A stretch of 18,280 nt of DNA, from positions 1-18,280 of the forward strand of contig CAVLAC010000032.1 of the NCBI GenBank assembly GCA_963661055.1. Direction: 5' to 3'. The first letter of the stretch is position 1, and each line of letters begins with the position of its first letter. The notes beneath the pieces are model-generated. The model did not search any database and was not told the origin of the DNA. It worked only from the letters and a program-made list of their open reading frames with translations. The translations under genes were made by a program, and so were the position numbers. The DNA comes from UBA1067 sp963661055. GTDB taxonomy: Bacteria; Verrucomicrobiota; Kiritimatiellia; RFP12; UBA1067. This document shows positions 1 to 7,706 of this stretch, in pieces.

Positions 1-72
1 TTGAACCTTTTGCCAATAGTGTAGGGGGCATTTCCACTAAAAAGCCCGAAGAGCCCTACTTTTGCTGTTTCA
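1..72. other. Gene-free left edge
   Basis: No gene is visible. The stretch is immediately downstream of the GT4 gene. It contains a 6-base inverted repeat, GTAGGG at 21-26 and CCCTAC at 54-59, with 27 bases between the arms and no following T-run on the minus strand, so I do not call it a terminator. Confidence 0.5.
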
Positions 73-1107
73 TCACAAAAAAGGAGGGGATATGAGAGTA
101 TTCCACTGGGAGGAAATCGCTTCAGGTGAATAGGACTCAAGCGCGGCAGATGGGGCTGTATAAGTTCTTGACGCGACAAGCCCCTGCTCGAGAGCCTCGG
201 CAAACGCGGCAGGAGTGGGCTTCGCCAAGATTCCGCCTAGCTTAGGCAGAAGATCACGGCTCGCTAGGCAGTCCGTACACCCCACAGCAAGGCGTCCAAC
301 GACGGCACTTTCTATGAGAACAAGTCCAAAGCCCTCAATTCGACTCGGGAATGCCACGAGTGTTGCCGTAGCGAGGGTCGAGCGCAAGTCTGTGATATAT
401 CCTGGGAAGGCGACATCCGTAGCAATGCCCAATTTCTGGCAGAGACTCTGGAGCCGCGCGACGTCCTTATCTTTGCCCTTGCCCGCTAGTATGAGTTTAG
501 CCGTTGGGACGCGCTTCTTAAGTAAGGCAAAGGCTCTCAGAAGGAGCTCTTGTCGCTTATCTTTATGGAAAGCGGCGGGATAAAGAATCGTTGGCTCGCC
601 TGTCGCGGACGGCAGCGGCTGACTCGCGGGGGCGACATTGCCAATTGCGCAAATCTTGCCCTTATAATTGAGCACCTTGCGTGTAATTTCGACATATTCG
701 CTCAATAGCACCTGAATTGCCGTGCATCGCCTCAGTGCCCGCTTGATTTTCGCATTGCGAATCCAACGACGCGGTTTAAAAGCACTCGGTGGATAAATGT
801 GGAATTGCTGGATAACTGGGGCTGGGAACGCTGTCGGGAACGCTGCGTCAAGGTCGCGTATCTCGTCCGTACCTGTAGAAATGATAAGATCAGGCTTTGC
901 CGCGAGGAGTGTTTCTTTGAGCGCAGCAGTTGTGAGGGGGATACGCGAGACTTTCACGCGGCTATCCATTTCACACGACAATGCCGCGCCCTCGCCTGTC
1001 AGCAGGATTATTTCATGGGTAGCGGCAAGGAGTCCGCAAAGCGTCCCTACGGCGCGGTCGGCACCGCGTCCAGTCGTCATATTGTTCTTATAAACAACAA
1101 TCTTCAT
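73..1107 (-). CDS. Glycosyltransferase, GT4 family
   Basis: This 344-residue protein is a retaining GT-B glycosyltransferase of the GT4 type. Such cytoplasmic or membrane-associated enzymes transfer a sugar from a nucleotide-sugar donor, usually in polysaccharide, glycolipid or glycoprotein synthesis. The N-terminal half (about 1-165) would bind the acceptor. The C-terminal half (about 170-320) has the donor-binding pattern: an ILYPAAFHKDKR segment near 174-185, LILAGKGKD near 205-213, and the E-x7-E motif EGFGLVLIE at 258-266. The length is a little short for the family (usually 350-400). There is no signal peptide or membrane segment. It is the only gene of its unit, preceded by the rpsB-tsf terminator and by a TATAAT box only 9 bases before the ATG, with no Shine-Dalgarno sequence. 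The exact sugar and acceptor cannot be read from the sequence. Confidence 0.85.
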   Translation of the reverse strand: MKIVVYKNNMTTGRGADRAVGTLCGLLAATHEIILLTGEGAALSCEMDSRVKVSRIPLTTAALKETLLAAKPDLIISTGTDEIRDLDAAFPTAFPAPVIQQFHIYPPSAFKPRRWIRNAKIKRALRRCTAIQVLLSEYVEITRKVLNYKGKICAIGNVAPASQPLPSATGEPTILYPAAFHKDKRQELLLRAFALLKKRVPTAKLILAGKGKDKDVARLQSLCQKLGIATDVAFPGYITDLRSTLATATLVAFPSRIEGFGLVLIESAVVGRLAVGCTDCLASRDLLPKLGGILAKPTPAAFAEALEQGLVASRTYTAPSAALESYSPEAISSQWNTLISPPFL

Positions 1108-1128
1108 CTGGCGAATATTATATCAAAT
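1108..1128 (-). promoter_or_regulatory. Promoter of the GT4 gene, extended -10, nearly leaderless
   Basis: On the minus strand TATAAT lies at 1122-1117, preceded by TGA (extended -10, TGN). Nine bases separate the box from the ATG at 1107, so transcription should begin about 3-4 bases before the start codon. No good -35 hexamer is seen at 16-18 bases spacing. There is no Shine-Dalgarno sequence. Confidence 0.6.
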
Positions 1129-1150
1129 TAAGGCGGATATGAGTAGGGGT

Positions 1151-1189
1151 AAAAGAAGAAAGCGCGGCAGAAAGTGCCGCGCTCTTCTT
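1151..1189 (-). terminator. Rho-independent terminator of rpsB-tsf
   Basis: A perfect 9-bp stem, AGCGCGGCA (1161-1169) and TGCCGCGCT (1175-1183), encloses a 5-base loop. On the minus strand it is followed by a T-rich tract ending in TTTT (1154-1151). A flanking AAGAAG/CTTCTT extension could lengthen the stem with a 2-base bulge. It lies about 50 bases past the tsf stop. The arms are the 9-base word that recurs through the window. Confidence 0.85.
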
Positions 1190-1230
1190 AGATAAATAGG
1201 GGACTCAAGTTCCTTGCGCCCCGCAATCTC

Positions 1231-2079
1231 TTAAGCACCGAGCTGCATACGCACAAAGCGCTTGATAGTGATGGGTGCGCCGCCGCAGTTCTTAGAAACA
1301 CCCGCGAGGTACTTCTCAACCGAGAGGTCAGCGTCCGCCACATAATCCTGCTTCGTCAAGCAAATCTGGGTGCAGAACTTAGCCGCCATACCCTTCTTGA
1401 TGCCCGCGAGAGCCTGTTCGGGAGGAAGCTTACCCTTCTGCTCCTTGAGCGCATTGAGCTTAATCTCGAGTTCCGCGTCAATCTCAGCCTGAGGAACATC
1501 CTCAGGATTGATGTACTTAGGCGCGTTCGCGGCAATCTGCAAGCAGATCATGTGAGCCGCTTCCGCGAGTTCCGCCGAAGCCGCGCACTTATCGCAAGGC
1601 GTGGAAAGCTCGACCATAACGCCAATCTTGCCACCCATATGGATGTAGCCCGAGAGAACACCAGTTCCTTCGAGGACATAGCGCTCACTACGACGAATCT
1701 TGACATTCTCGCCTGTCTTGGTGAGGAGCATCTTGTAGTCGTCTTCGAGAGCCGTCGAGACATCCTTGCCTTCGAGAGCCGCCTTCGCCGCGTCATCAAC
1801 AAACTTGATGAACGCTTCGGTCTTCGCAACGAAATCCGTCTCGCAGTTCACTTCCGCAAGCGCCATAGACTTCTTATCCTCGGACACGGCGAGCGCGACA
1901 ATGCCCTGCTTGGACTCCTTATCGACGCGCTTGGCGGCGACGGCGAGTCCCTTCTCACGCAAGTACTTAACAGCCTCGCCCATATCGCCGTTCGTAGCGG
2001 TGAGCGCTTCTTTGCACGCGCCCATACCCGCCGCAGTGGCTTCGCGGAGCTCTTTAATTTGCTGAATGGTAATAGCCAT
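1231..2079 (-). CDS. tsf: Elongation factor Ts
   Basis: EF-Ts is the guanine-nucleotide exchange factor that releases GDP from EF-Tu during translation. The 282-residue protein is of normal length for the family. The N-terminal UBA-like domain covers about 1-55 (TIQQIKELREATAAGMGACKE near 4-24). The diagnostic TDFV motif, which contacts EF-Tu, is at 81-84 in the context VNCETDFVAKTEAF. The dimerisation domains follow to the end. The ATG start is supported by an AAAGGA Shine-Dalgarno sequence 7 bases upstream. It follows rpsB by 26 bases, the usual rpsB-tsf order in bacteria, and shares its promoter. A strong terminator stands after it. Identification is secure. Confidence 0.97.
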   Translation of the reverse strand: MAITIQQIKELREATAAGMGACKEALTATNGDMGEAVKYLREKGLAVAAKRVDKESKQGIVALAVSEDKKSMALAEVNCETDFVAKTEAFIKFVDDAAKAALEGKDVSTALEDDYKMLLTKTGENVKIRRSERYVLEGTGVLSGYIHMGGKIGVMVELSTPCDKCAASAELAEAAHMICLQIAANAPKYINPEDVPQAEIDAELEIKLNALKEQKGKLPPEQALAGIKKGMAAKFCTQICLTKQDYVADADLSVEKYLAGVSKNCGGAPITIKRFVRMQLGA

Positions 2080-2105
2080 TGTAAATTCCTTTCTTAGTAA
2101 TAAGA

Positions 2106-3128
2106 TTACTCAGCCTTAGGCGCTTCCGCCGCAGGAGCAGCCGCCTTCGCGGCTTCATCAACCGCAGCTTCCGCCTGCTTGACGGGGGCCTGACGCTTAG
2201 CGGCGAGTTCCGCCTTCGCCTTCTGTTCGGCCTCTTCCTTCGCCTTACGCGCCGCCGCCTTCACGCTCGCGGCAATCGAACCGCCCTTCGCACCCGCCTT
2301 ACGGGCACCATCACGCGCAGGAGCCTTCGCCTTGCGTGCCGCACGCGCCGCGCGCTCGGTTTCCTCACGGTTCTTGCGATCCGCCTCACGCTTGCGGTTC
2401 TCTTCCGCCGCCTTGGCGCTGTATTCGTCGTTCGCCGCCTTGATGACATTGGTGATGCCCTTGACGATAAGCTCAACGCCTGTCGCCGAGTCATCGTTAC
2501 CCGGAATCACATAGTCAATCGGCTCAGGATCCGCATTCGTATCAACGAGCGCCACCACGGGGATGTGGAGACGGAGCGCTTCCTTAACCGCATTCGCTTC
2601 ACGCACGACATCGACGACGAAAAGCGCACCCGGGAGTTCCGCCATATCGGCAACACCCGTCAAATTCTTCTCGAGCTTCGCGAGTTCGCGGCGAAGAACC
2701 GACGCTTCCTGCTTGTGCTCAGAAAGAACGCCGCCATTCGCCTTCGCCGTCGCCTGCAACTGGCGCATACGCTTCACGGAAGAACGGAGCGTCTTCGCGT
2801 TCGTCAGCGTACCGCCGAGCCAACGCTCAGTCACATAGTACTGACCAACTTCCGTCGCGGCATTCTTCACGAGTTCCGCGACCTGCTTCTTCGTCGCAAC
2901 AAAGAGAATCTTCTTGCCCGCGAGAACAGTGTCACGCACAAACTGCGCCGCTTCGTCGAGAAGTTCGACGGACTGCGTGAGGTCGATGATGTGGATTCCG
3001 TTACGCTTATCGAAGATGTAACCTTTCATCTTCGGGTTCCAACGCTTGGTCTGGTGACCGAAGTGAAGACCCGCGTCAAACATATCCTTGAGCGAAATAC
3101 CCGTGAGGGTAGATGTTGGCATTTCCAT
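2106..3128 (-). CDS. rpsB: 30S ribosomal protein S2 with a long C-terminal extension
   Basis: S2 is a structural protein of the small ribosomal subunit. Residues about 10-238 make the full S2 core, with the signature FDAGLHFGHQTKRWNPKMKGYIF near 17-39, ERWLGGTLTN at 101-110 and PVVALVDTNADP at 190-201. The core alone matches the usual length (about 230-260). After it comes an extra tail of about 100 residues (239-340), almost wholly Ala, Lys, Glu and Arg, probably helical or disordered and basic. I place the start at the ATG at 3128, because an AAAGGA Shine-Dalgarno sequence lies 6 bases before it; the in-frame TTG at 3143 lies upstream of this site. It is first in an rpsB-tsf unit and has a roughly 100-base structured leader that may serve feedback control. 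Confidence 0.95.
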   Translation of the reverse strand: MEMPTSTLTGISLKDMFDAGLHFGHQTKRWNPKMKGYIFDKRNGIHIIDLTQSVELLDEAAQFVRDTVLAGKKILFVATKKQVAELVKNAATEVGQYYVTERWLGGTLTNAKTLRSSVKRMRQLQATAKANGGVLSEHKQEASVLRRELAKLEKNLTGVADMAELPGALFVVDVVREANAVKEALRLHIPVVALVDTNADPEPIDYVIPGNDDSATGVELIVKGITNVIKAANDEYSAKAAEENRKREADRKNREETERAARAARKAKAPARDGARKAGAKGGSIAASVKAAARKAKEEAEQKAKAELAAKRQAPVKQAEAAVDEAAKAAAPAAEAPKAE

Positions 3129-3229
3129 TTTGTTTCCTTTCAATCCTTGTTGTTAGATTAATCCGCTTTGTTCGAGGATGGAGTACCCCGAATCATTCGC
3201 TTCATTCACCCCCACCGTGGGAGCGAATG
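3129..3229 (-). promoter_or_regulatory. rpsB 5' leader with two hairpins, possible r-protein control element
   Basis: Read on the minus strand from the expected transcription start near 3229. Hairpin 1 has an 8-bp outer stem, CATTCGCT (3229-3222) with AGCGAATG (3201-3194), and an inner CCCA/TGGG stem (3221-3218 with 3214-3211). Hairpin 2 pairs TTCGGGG (3192-3186) with CCTCGAA (3177-3171) around an 8-base loop, with one G-U pair. A second GAATG copy at 3207-3203 could compete for the first arm of hairpin 1. Leaders of rpsB are known to mediate S2 feedback in some bacteria; whether this one does is inference. Confidence 0.55.
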
Positions 3230-3235
3230 CCGAAT

Positions 3236-3265
3236 ATTATACCATTTCTGGGCGTTCGGAGTCAA
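3236..3265 (-). promoter_or_regulatory. rpsB-tsf promoter
   Basis: On the minus strand a TTGACT -35 box (3265-3260) is followed after 18 bases by TATAAT (3241-3236), with TGG directly before it giving an extended -10. The predicted start is about 3229. This is the best -35/-10 pair in the window, fitting a strongly expressed ribosomal operon. Confidence 0.8.
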
Positions 3266-3314
3266 TAGGCAATTTGCCGTTCCGAAAATTAGTTGGGCAA
3301 TGGGCTAAGGCTCG

Positions 3315-4307
3315 TTATTTTTGGAGGCCGAGGCGGGTGTAGGCGAGGGGGGTGGCAACGCGACCTTTGGGGGTGCGCTCGAGATAGCCTTCCATTATTA
3401 GGAAGGGTTCGTACGCATCTTCTACTGTATCCGCTTCTTCGCCGACTGAGACGGCAATAGTGGAGAGTCCGACAGGACCGCCACCAAACTTAACGCAAAT
3501 GGTCTCAAGAATACGGCGGTCCATATCGTCCAAGCCGTGAGGGTCAATCTCGAGGAGTCCGAGGGACGCTGTGGCGACGGAACCTGTAATAAAGTTATTT
3601 GCCTTAATTTGGGCATAATCCCGCACGCGCCTCAGGAGGTTGTTGGCAATACGCGGCGTACCACGGCTACGGCGGGCAATTTCGAGAGCACCTTCCGCGT
3701 CAATATCGACACCGAGTTTTGCCGCGCTACGCGTCACAATTTCCGCGAGCTCAGGCGGCTGGTAGTAATCAAGGCGATTGACGAGCCCAAAGCGTGCCCG
3801 AAGAGGTGCGGCAATGAGCCCGATGCGCGTCGTTGCGCCAACGAGCGTAAAGCGCGGCAGTTCGAGACGGACGCTCCGTGCGTTTGGCCCTTGGTCAATC
3901 ATAATATCGATGGCGAAGTCCTCCATAGCACTATAGAGATATTCTTCGACCGTCTTCGCCATTCGATGGATTTCGTCGATGAAGACGATGTCGCCTGGTT
4001 CAAGGGAAGTCAAGAGCCCTGCTAAGTCGCCAGGCTTTGTAATGACGGGACCTGATGTTGTTTTGACATTCACGCCCATCGCCTCGCCCAAAATGTAGGA
4101 GAGGGTCGTTTTGCCGAGTCCAGGTGGCCCCGAGAAAAGCACATGGTCGAGGGATTCGCCGCGATCTTTCGCCGCTTTCACAGCGAGCATAAGGCGGTCA
4201 CGGACCTTGTTTTGCCCAACAAAGCCTGAAAAATCAGACGGACGCAGCCGATTATCGAACGCGGCATTGCGTGTATTTAGTTCGTCACTCTGTCTTTGGA
4301 TAGTCAT
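3315..4307 (-). CDS. ruvB: Holliday junction branch migration ATPase RuvB
   Basis: RuvB is the hexameric AAA+ motor that, with RuvA, drives branch migration of Holliday junctions in recombinational repair. The 330-residue length is typical. Visible motifs are Walker A GPPGLGKTT at 60-68, Walker B with DEIH at 111-114, sensor 1 in GATTRIGLI at 158-165, and the arginine-finger region PLRARFG at 168-174. The C-terminal winged-helix domain (about 255-330) is complete and ends in RLGLQK. ruvA and ruvC are not adjacent, unlike the common ruvABC or ruvAB arrangement. The gene has its own promoter, whose -35 box overlaps the end of the preceding deoA gene, and it lacks a Shine-Dalgarno sequence; the mRNA is probably nearly leaderless. 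Confidence 0.97.
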   Translation of the reverse strand: MTIQRQSDELNTRNAAFDNRLRPSDFSGFVGQNKVRDRLMLAVKAAKDRGESLDHVLFSGPPGLGKTTLSYILGEAMGVNVKTTSGPVITKPGDLAGLLTSLEPGDIVFIDEIHRMAKTVEEYLYSAMEDFAIDIMIDQGPNARSVRLELPRFTLVGATTRIGLIAAPLRARFGLVNRLDYYQPPELAEIVTRSAAKLGVDIDAEGALEIARRSRGTPRIANNLLRRVRDYAQIKANNFITGSVATASLGLLEIDPHGLDDMDRRILETICVKFGGGPVGLSTIAVSVGEEADTVEDAYEPFLIMEGYLERTPKGRVATPLAYTRLGLQK

Positions 4308-4347
4308 TGATGGCTAATATTATACTCTATTTACGCCGCTCAATCAA
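4308..4347 (-). promoter_or_regulatory. ruvB promoter, overlapping the deoA stop codon
   Basis: On the minus strand TTGATT (4347-4342), which includes the deoA TGA stop, is followed after exactly 17 bases by TATAAT (4324-4319). Eleven bases lie between the box and the ruvB ATG at 4307, so the leader would be only about 5 bases, without a Shine-Dalgarno sequence. Confidence 0.7.
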
Positions 4348-5635
4348 TCCTTTCAAGGATGCGCGGAGCGACTTCCACAGGTTCGGACGCGAAAGCGAAG
4401 GCTTTCAAAAGCTCGGACGCGGCACTTTCGAGTCCGTCAGGCCCCGCCGAAGTTTCCAATGTCGCGAGGGGTGCACCCGTAGCGACGCGGTCACCCAGTT
4501 GCACGGCGAGCGTAACGCCTGCGCGGGGGTCAATGCGATCGCCCGCCTTTTCGCGTCCCGCCCCGAGCTTCAGGGCGACCCGCGCCACCTTCTCCGCATT
4601 GATTTCAGAGACATAGCCCGAGCGCGGCGCTTGGATGCAGAACTTGGAGACAGGCTGAGCAAAACGCTTTTCAAACGCGTCCAAATCACCACCTTGCGCG
4701 GCAACCATCGCGGCAAACTTCTTGTGCGCCGCGCCGTCCATTAAGCGTTCGCGGCAGAGGGTTCGCGCCTCATCAAGCGGAATCTCCTTCGTGAGCGAGA
4801 CCATCAGCGCGGCAAATTCCACACAGAGGGCGGTAATTGCCGCGAGGCGTTTTGGTTGATTCTTTAGAATGTCGAGTGCCTCGGCGACCTCATTGGCATT
4901 GCCGACGGCGAATCCGAGGGGGATATCCATATTCGTTAGGAGCGCGGCAGATTTACGTCCCGCCGCTTTGGCTCCCTGTACCAGCGCGGAAGCGAGCTCT
5001 TTCGCTTCCTCGGGAGTCTTCATAAAAGCTCCACAGCCATACTTAACATCAAAGACGAGCGTGCCCGCCCCTTCCGCGAGCTTCTTAGAAAGAATAGAGC
5101 CTACAATCAACGGAATAGACGCTACCGTGCCTGTCACATCACGAAGCGCATAGAGTTTCTTGTCGGCAGGCGTAATTTCGTCCGTCTGCACGGTCATAGA
5201 AACTCCCGCCTCCGCGACGACCTTCTGGAAGGCCTCCAGCGAAAGTGCCGCGTTATAGCCAGGAATCGTCTCGAGCTTATCTGCCGTTCCACCCGTAATG
5301 CCGAGTCCGCGACCCGTCAGAGACGGCACGGCAATCCCGCACGCGGCGGCGAGGGGCTGGATGATGAGGGAAAGTTTGTCGCCCACCCCGCCTGTTGAGT
5401 GCTTATCGGCAGTTGGGAAGTTCCAAGTTAGGCACTTCCCAGAGTTCTTCATAGCTTCCGTTAAGTCGGCGGTCTCACGCGGATTCATTCCACGGCAACA
5501 AATTGCCATAGCGAGGGCGCTCATCTGATAATCGGGTATTTCGCCGCGCGTAAAGCCCTCAATAAACTCACGAATCTCAGCCGAACCGAGTGCTCGCCCT
5601 TCCCGCTTCTTATCAAGAATCAACTTTGCAATCAT
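4340..5635 (-). CDS. deoA: Pyrimidine-nucleoside (thymidine) phosphorylase
   Basis: The enzyme catalyses reversible phosphorolysis of thymidine or other pyrimidine nucleosides to the free base and (deoxy)ribose 1-phosphate, in nucleoside salvage. The 431-residue protein shows the family phosphate-binding segment HSTGGVGDK at 79-87 and the PROSITE-type signature SLTGRGLGITGGTADKLE at 105-122. KYGCGAFMK lies further on, and the C-terminal PYNP domain follows (about 345-420). The start is the ATG at 5635, which overlaps the tlyA stop as ATGA and has GGAGGAA 6 bases upstream; an in-frame TTG at 5650 lies before the Shine-Dalgarno sequence. It closes the long serA-deoA gene run. The sequence does not clearly separate thymidine-specific DeoA from broader Pdp enzymes. 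Confidence 0.92.
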   Translation of the reverse strand: MIAKLILDKKREGRALGSAEIREFIEGFTRGEIPDYQMSALAMAICCRGMNPRETADLTEAMKNSGKCLTWNFPTADKHSTGGVGDKLSLIIQPLAAACGIAVPSLTGRGLGITGGTADKLETIPGYNAALSLEAFQKVVAEAGVSMTVQTDEITPADKKLYALRDVTGTVASIPLIVGSILSKKLAEGAGTLVFDVKYGCGAFMKTPEEAKELASALVQGAKAAGRKSAALLTNMDIPLGFAVGNANEVAEALDILKNQPKRLAAITALCVEFAALMVSLTKEIPLDEARTLCRERLMDGAAHKKFAAMVAAQGGDLDAFEKRFAQPVSKFCIQAPRSGYVSEINAEKVARVALKLGAGREKAGDRIDPRAGVTLAVQLGDRVATGAPLATLETSAGPDGLESAASELLKAFAFASEPVEVAPRILERID

Positions 5636-6375
5636 TGCGGTTTCCTCCAATACGATAAATATTCAATATTGCCCATCTCCTTGCCGCGCACAGGCGATTC
5701 GCAGAGTCCTTTAAGTTCCAACTTCAGGGTCTCACAGGCAAAATCAACGATCTCATCCCTCGCGGCAAGGCGAAGTTTCTCATCTCTGACGAGTCCGCCT
5801 GGCGCATTGCCGCGCCCAACCTCAAATTGCGGCTTGATAAGCGCGACTATCTCTCCGCCCGAAGCGAGAACATCGACTATCGGCGGCAGAATGAGCTTAA
5901 GGGAGATAAAAGAGACATCTGTGACGGCGAGCGAGGGCGTCTCGGGCAAATCCGCCGCGCACATATTGCGTGCGTTAAAGCTTTCCCTTACCCAAACGCG
6001 CGGGTCAACACGCAGTTTATACGCGAGTTGGTTTGTGCCTACATCTACCGCCATCACCTTGCGGGCACCGTGCTGAAGAAGGCAGTCCGTAAAGCCGCCC
6101 GTCGAAGAGCCAACATCAAGACAAATCTTTTCCGTCGCTGTGAGCCCCAAGTTCCCGAAGTTGACGAATGCGCCTTCCATCTTCTCGCCACCACGCGAAA
6201 CAAAGCGCGGCGGAGTCTCTATCTCCACGGAGGTCGCCTCGTCAATCTGCCGCGATGCCTTCGTTTCGACTTGCCCCGCGACACGCACCTTGCCTTCCAA
6301 AACGAGGGCTTGGGCACGCGTGCGGCTCTCGCAGAGTCCCTTCTCTACAAGAAGCAAATCGAGCCGCTTCTTCAC
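5632..6375 (-). CDS. tlyA: TlyA-family rRNA 2'-O-methyltransferase / S4-domain protein
   Basis: TlyA-family proteins are SAM-dependent ribose 2'-O-methyltransferases acting on 16S and 23S rRNA in characterised members; some homologues are annotated as hemolysins. The 247-residue protein has an S4 RNA-binding domain at about 1-60 (KKRLDLLLVEKGLCESRTRAQ at the start). VSRGGEK follows at 59-65, then a FtsJ-like Rossmann domain with the SAM motif CLDVGSSTGGFTD at 85-97. The start is a GTG that overlaps the PEGA gene stop as GTGA, with AAGGAGG upstream, indicating translational coupling at both ends. Length and motifs are normal. The actual rRNA target cannot be told from sequence alone. Confidence 0.92.
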   Translation of the reverse strand: MKKRLDLLLVEKGLCESRTRAQALVLEGKVRVAGQVETKASRQIDEATSVEIETPPRFVSRGGEKMEGAFVNFGNLGLTATEKICLDVGSSTGGFTDCLLQHGARKVMAVDVGTNQLAYKLRVDPRVWVRESFNARNMCAADLPETPSLAVTDVSFISLKLILPPIVDVLASGGEIVALIKPQFEVGRGNAPGGLVRDEKLRLAARDEIVDFACETLKLELKGLCESPVRGKEMGNIEYLSYWRKPQ

Positions 6376-7706
6376 TCGCCCTTTGCCTCCTTCAGCTTCT
6401 CTGGCGTAATCATCGTCACCTTACGGACCGTCTCCTTGGGGAAGCTCCGCGTCACACCAAGAGCAACCTCAATTTGCAGAGCGTAATCGTCCTGCTCAAG
6501 CAAAATGCCGCGATAAGTGCCGCTATCAGTCTCAATTTCAATATCTGGAATAAAGATTCGCTTCATTATAATCTTTAGCGGCATAGCCTTGAGGGGCTCC
6601 GTCTTGATTATACGCGAGTATTCGGCATACCCTTCCGCCTTAGCAAGGAGCGTATGGTCGCCCTCTTTGACATTGGCGATTGTCAAGAGGTCACTGAGGG
6701 TCGATGTCGGGTCAGTCGAGCGCGAAAGCCCACAGTAGCGTCCGTCTAGATACACCTTCACACCGCTTGGGGAGGTGCGCACTTCGAGACTACCCATGAT
6801 ATTACGAAGACGCAATTCTTCCGCCGCCGTTGCCCCATTGCCAACTTCGATGGCCTTCTCAATTGTGCCATAGCCTTCCAACTCAGCACGGACCGTATAA
6901 GTGCCTGGCTTAAGACCCGTCAGCGTACACGAGCCCTTGCCTTGCTGAATATCATCCACATAAATTCGCGCCGCTTCGGGAACAGCCGAGAGTCTCAGGG
7001 TGCCTGGCAAGCCTTGCATACGAATAAACACATTCTGGCTCTCGCCCGCATTCAGCGAAAACTCGCGCGTCTCATCCGCATAGCCTTCCATCGTGAGAGT
7101 CACCGTGGCGCGTCCCTTGGGGATGCGCTTCACGACGAGGGGCGTATTGCCGCGCGGGATGCCGTTCACCATAACTGCCGTGCCGATGGGGTCGCTCGTG
7201 AGTTGCAGGCTGCCGCTATCGAGAATGAGCGTCTCCTTCTTAACAAGTGGCGTGCGCCCATCGAACTTCACATCAACGGCACGCGGCTGGAAGCCTGGCT
7301 TTTGCAGAAGAAGGCGGTAATTATTGCCCGCATCAAGGGATGTAATCAAGCGCGGCGTTGTCCCGAGGGAGAGCCCGTCGAGCGAAATATCGCACCCTGT
7401 CGGCTCGGATTGCACGAGCAAGAGCCCTTTCAACGGAACAAGTTCCGCATATTGAGACGAATAGGCTGTCTCATTTACTGTAAAGAAGAGCTCGGCAGGT
7501 TCGTGATTCGCGAGCAGGAGGGTCGCGTGATGGTCGCCTGGTGTAATATCAAAAAGGCGCAAGGGGGTCTGTCCACGAAGAACACCGTCCACGAGCACTT
7601 TCGCGCCCTTGGGAGAACTGCGAAAATCGACGCGGGAACTTGCCGCTTGGACACCGAGAAGCCCGCACGCGAAAACTGCCGCGATTAGAAGTTTAAACTT
7701 GCTCAT
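6372..7706 (-). CDS. Secreted protein with about five PEGA repeats
   Basis: The 444-residue protein begins with a Sec-type signal peptide: a basic start, a hydrophobic stretch at about 5-19, and a probable cleavage after VQA near residue 21. It is then built from about five PEGA-type beta-sandwich repeats of 60-70 residues, near 25-90, 93-160, 167-230, 232-298 and 301-372. Each carries a V-x-[VL]-[DN]-G-x-x-x-G-x-[TS]-P type core and an E-G-Y type strand. The last 60 residues (about 380-440) look like a small all-beta domain, with SGTYRGILLE and a late FP element. PEGA domains are associated with bacterial cell surfaces and carbohydrate or envelope contacts, but individual functions are mostly unknown. 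The ATG overlaps the FHA gene stop as ATGA and has a GGAGG site, so the two proteins are probably made together. Confidence 0.85.
   Translation of the reverse strand: MSKFKLLIAAVFACGLLGVQAASSRVDFRSSPKGAKVLVDGVLRGQTPLRLFDITPGDHHATLLLANHEPAELFFTVNETAYSSQYAELVPLKGLLLVQSEPTGCDISLDGLSLGTTPRLITSLDAGNNYRLLLQKPGFQPRAVDVKFDGRTPLVKKETLILDSGSLQLTSDPIGTAVMVNGIPRGNTPLVVKRIPKGRATVTLTMEGYADETREFSLNAGESQNVFIRMQGLPGTLRLSAVPEAARIYVDDIQQGKGSCTLTGLKPGTYTVRAELEGYGTIEKAIEVGNGATAAEELRLRNIMGSLEVRTSPSGVKVYLDGRYCGLSRSTDPTSTLSDLLTIANVKEGDHTLLAKAEGYAEYSRIIKTEPLKAMPLKIIMKRIFIPDIEIETDSGTYRGILLEQDDYALQIEVALGVTRSFPKETVRKVTMITPEKLKEAKGE

Noticed and set aside
21..59. Possible terminator of the GT4 gene (GTAGGG/CCCTAC)
   Set aside because: Only 6 bp with a 27-base loop and no T-run on the minus strand.
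3129..3143. TTG start of rpsB at 3143
   Set aside because: The Shine-Dalgarno AAAGGA lies inside this stretch and points to the ATG at 3128.
7650..7706. Lipoprotein signal in the PEGA protein (Cys14 in VFAC)
   Set aside because: Phe at -2 is atypical and the residues after Cys remain hydrophobic; an ordinary Sec signal with cleavage after VQA fits better.
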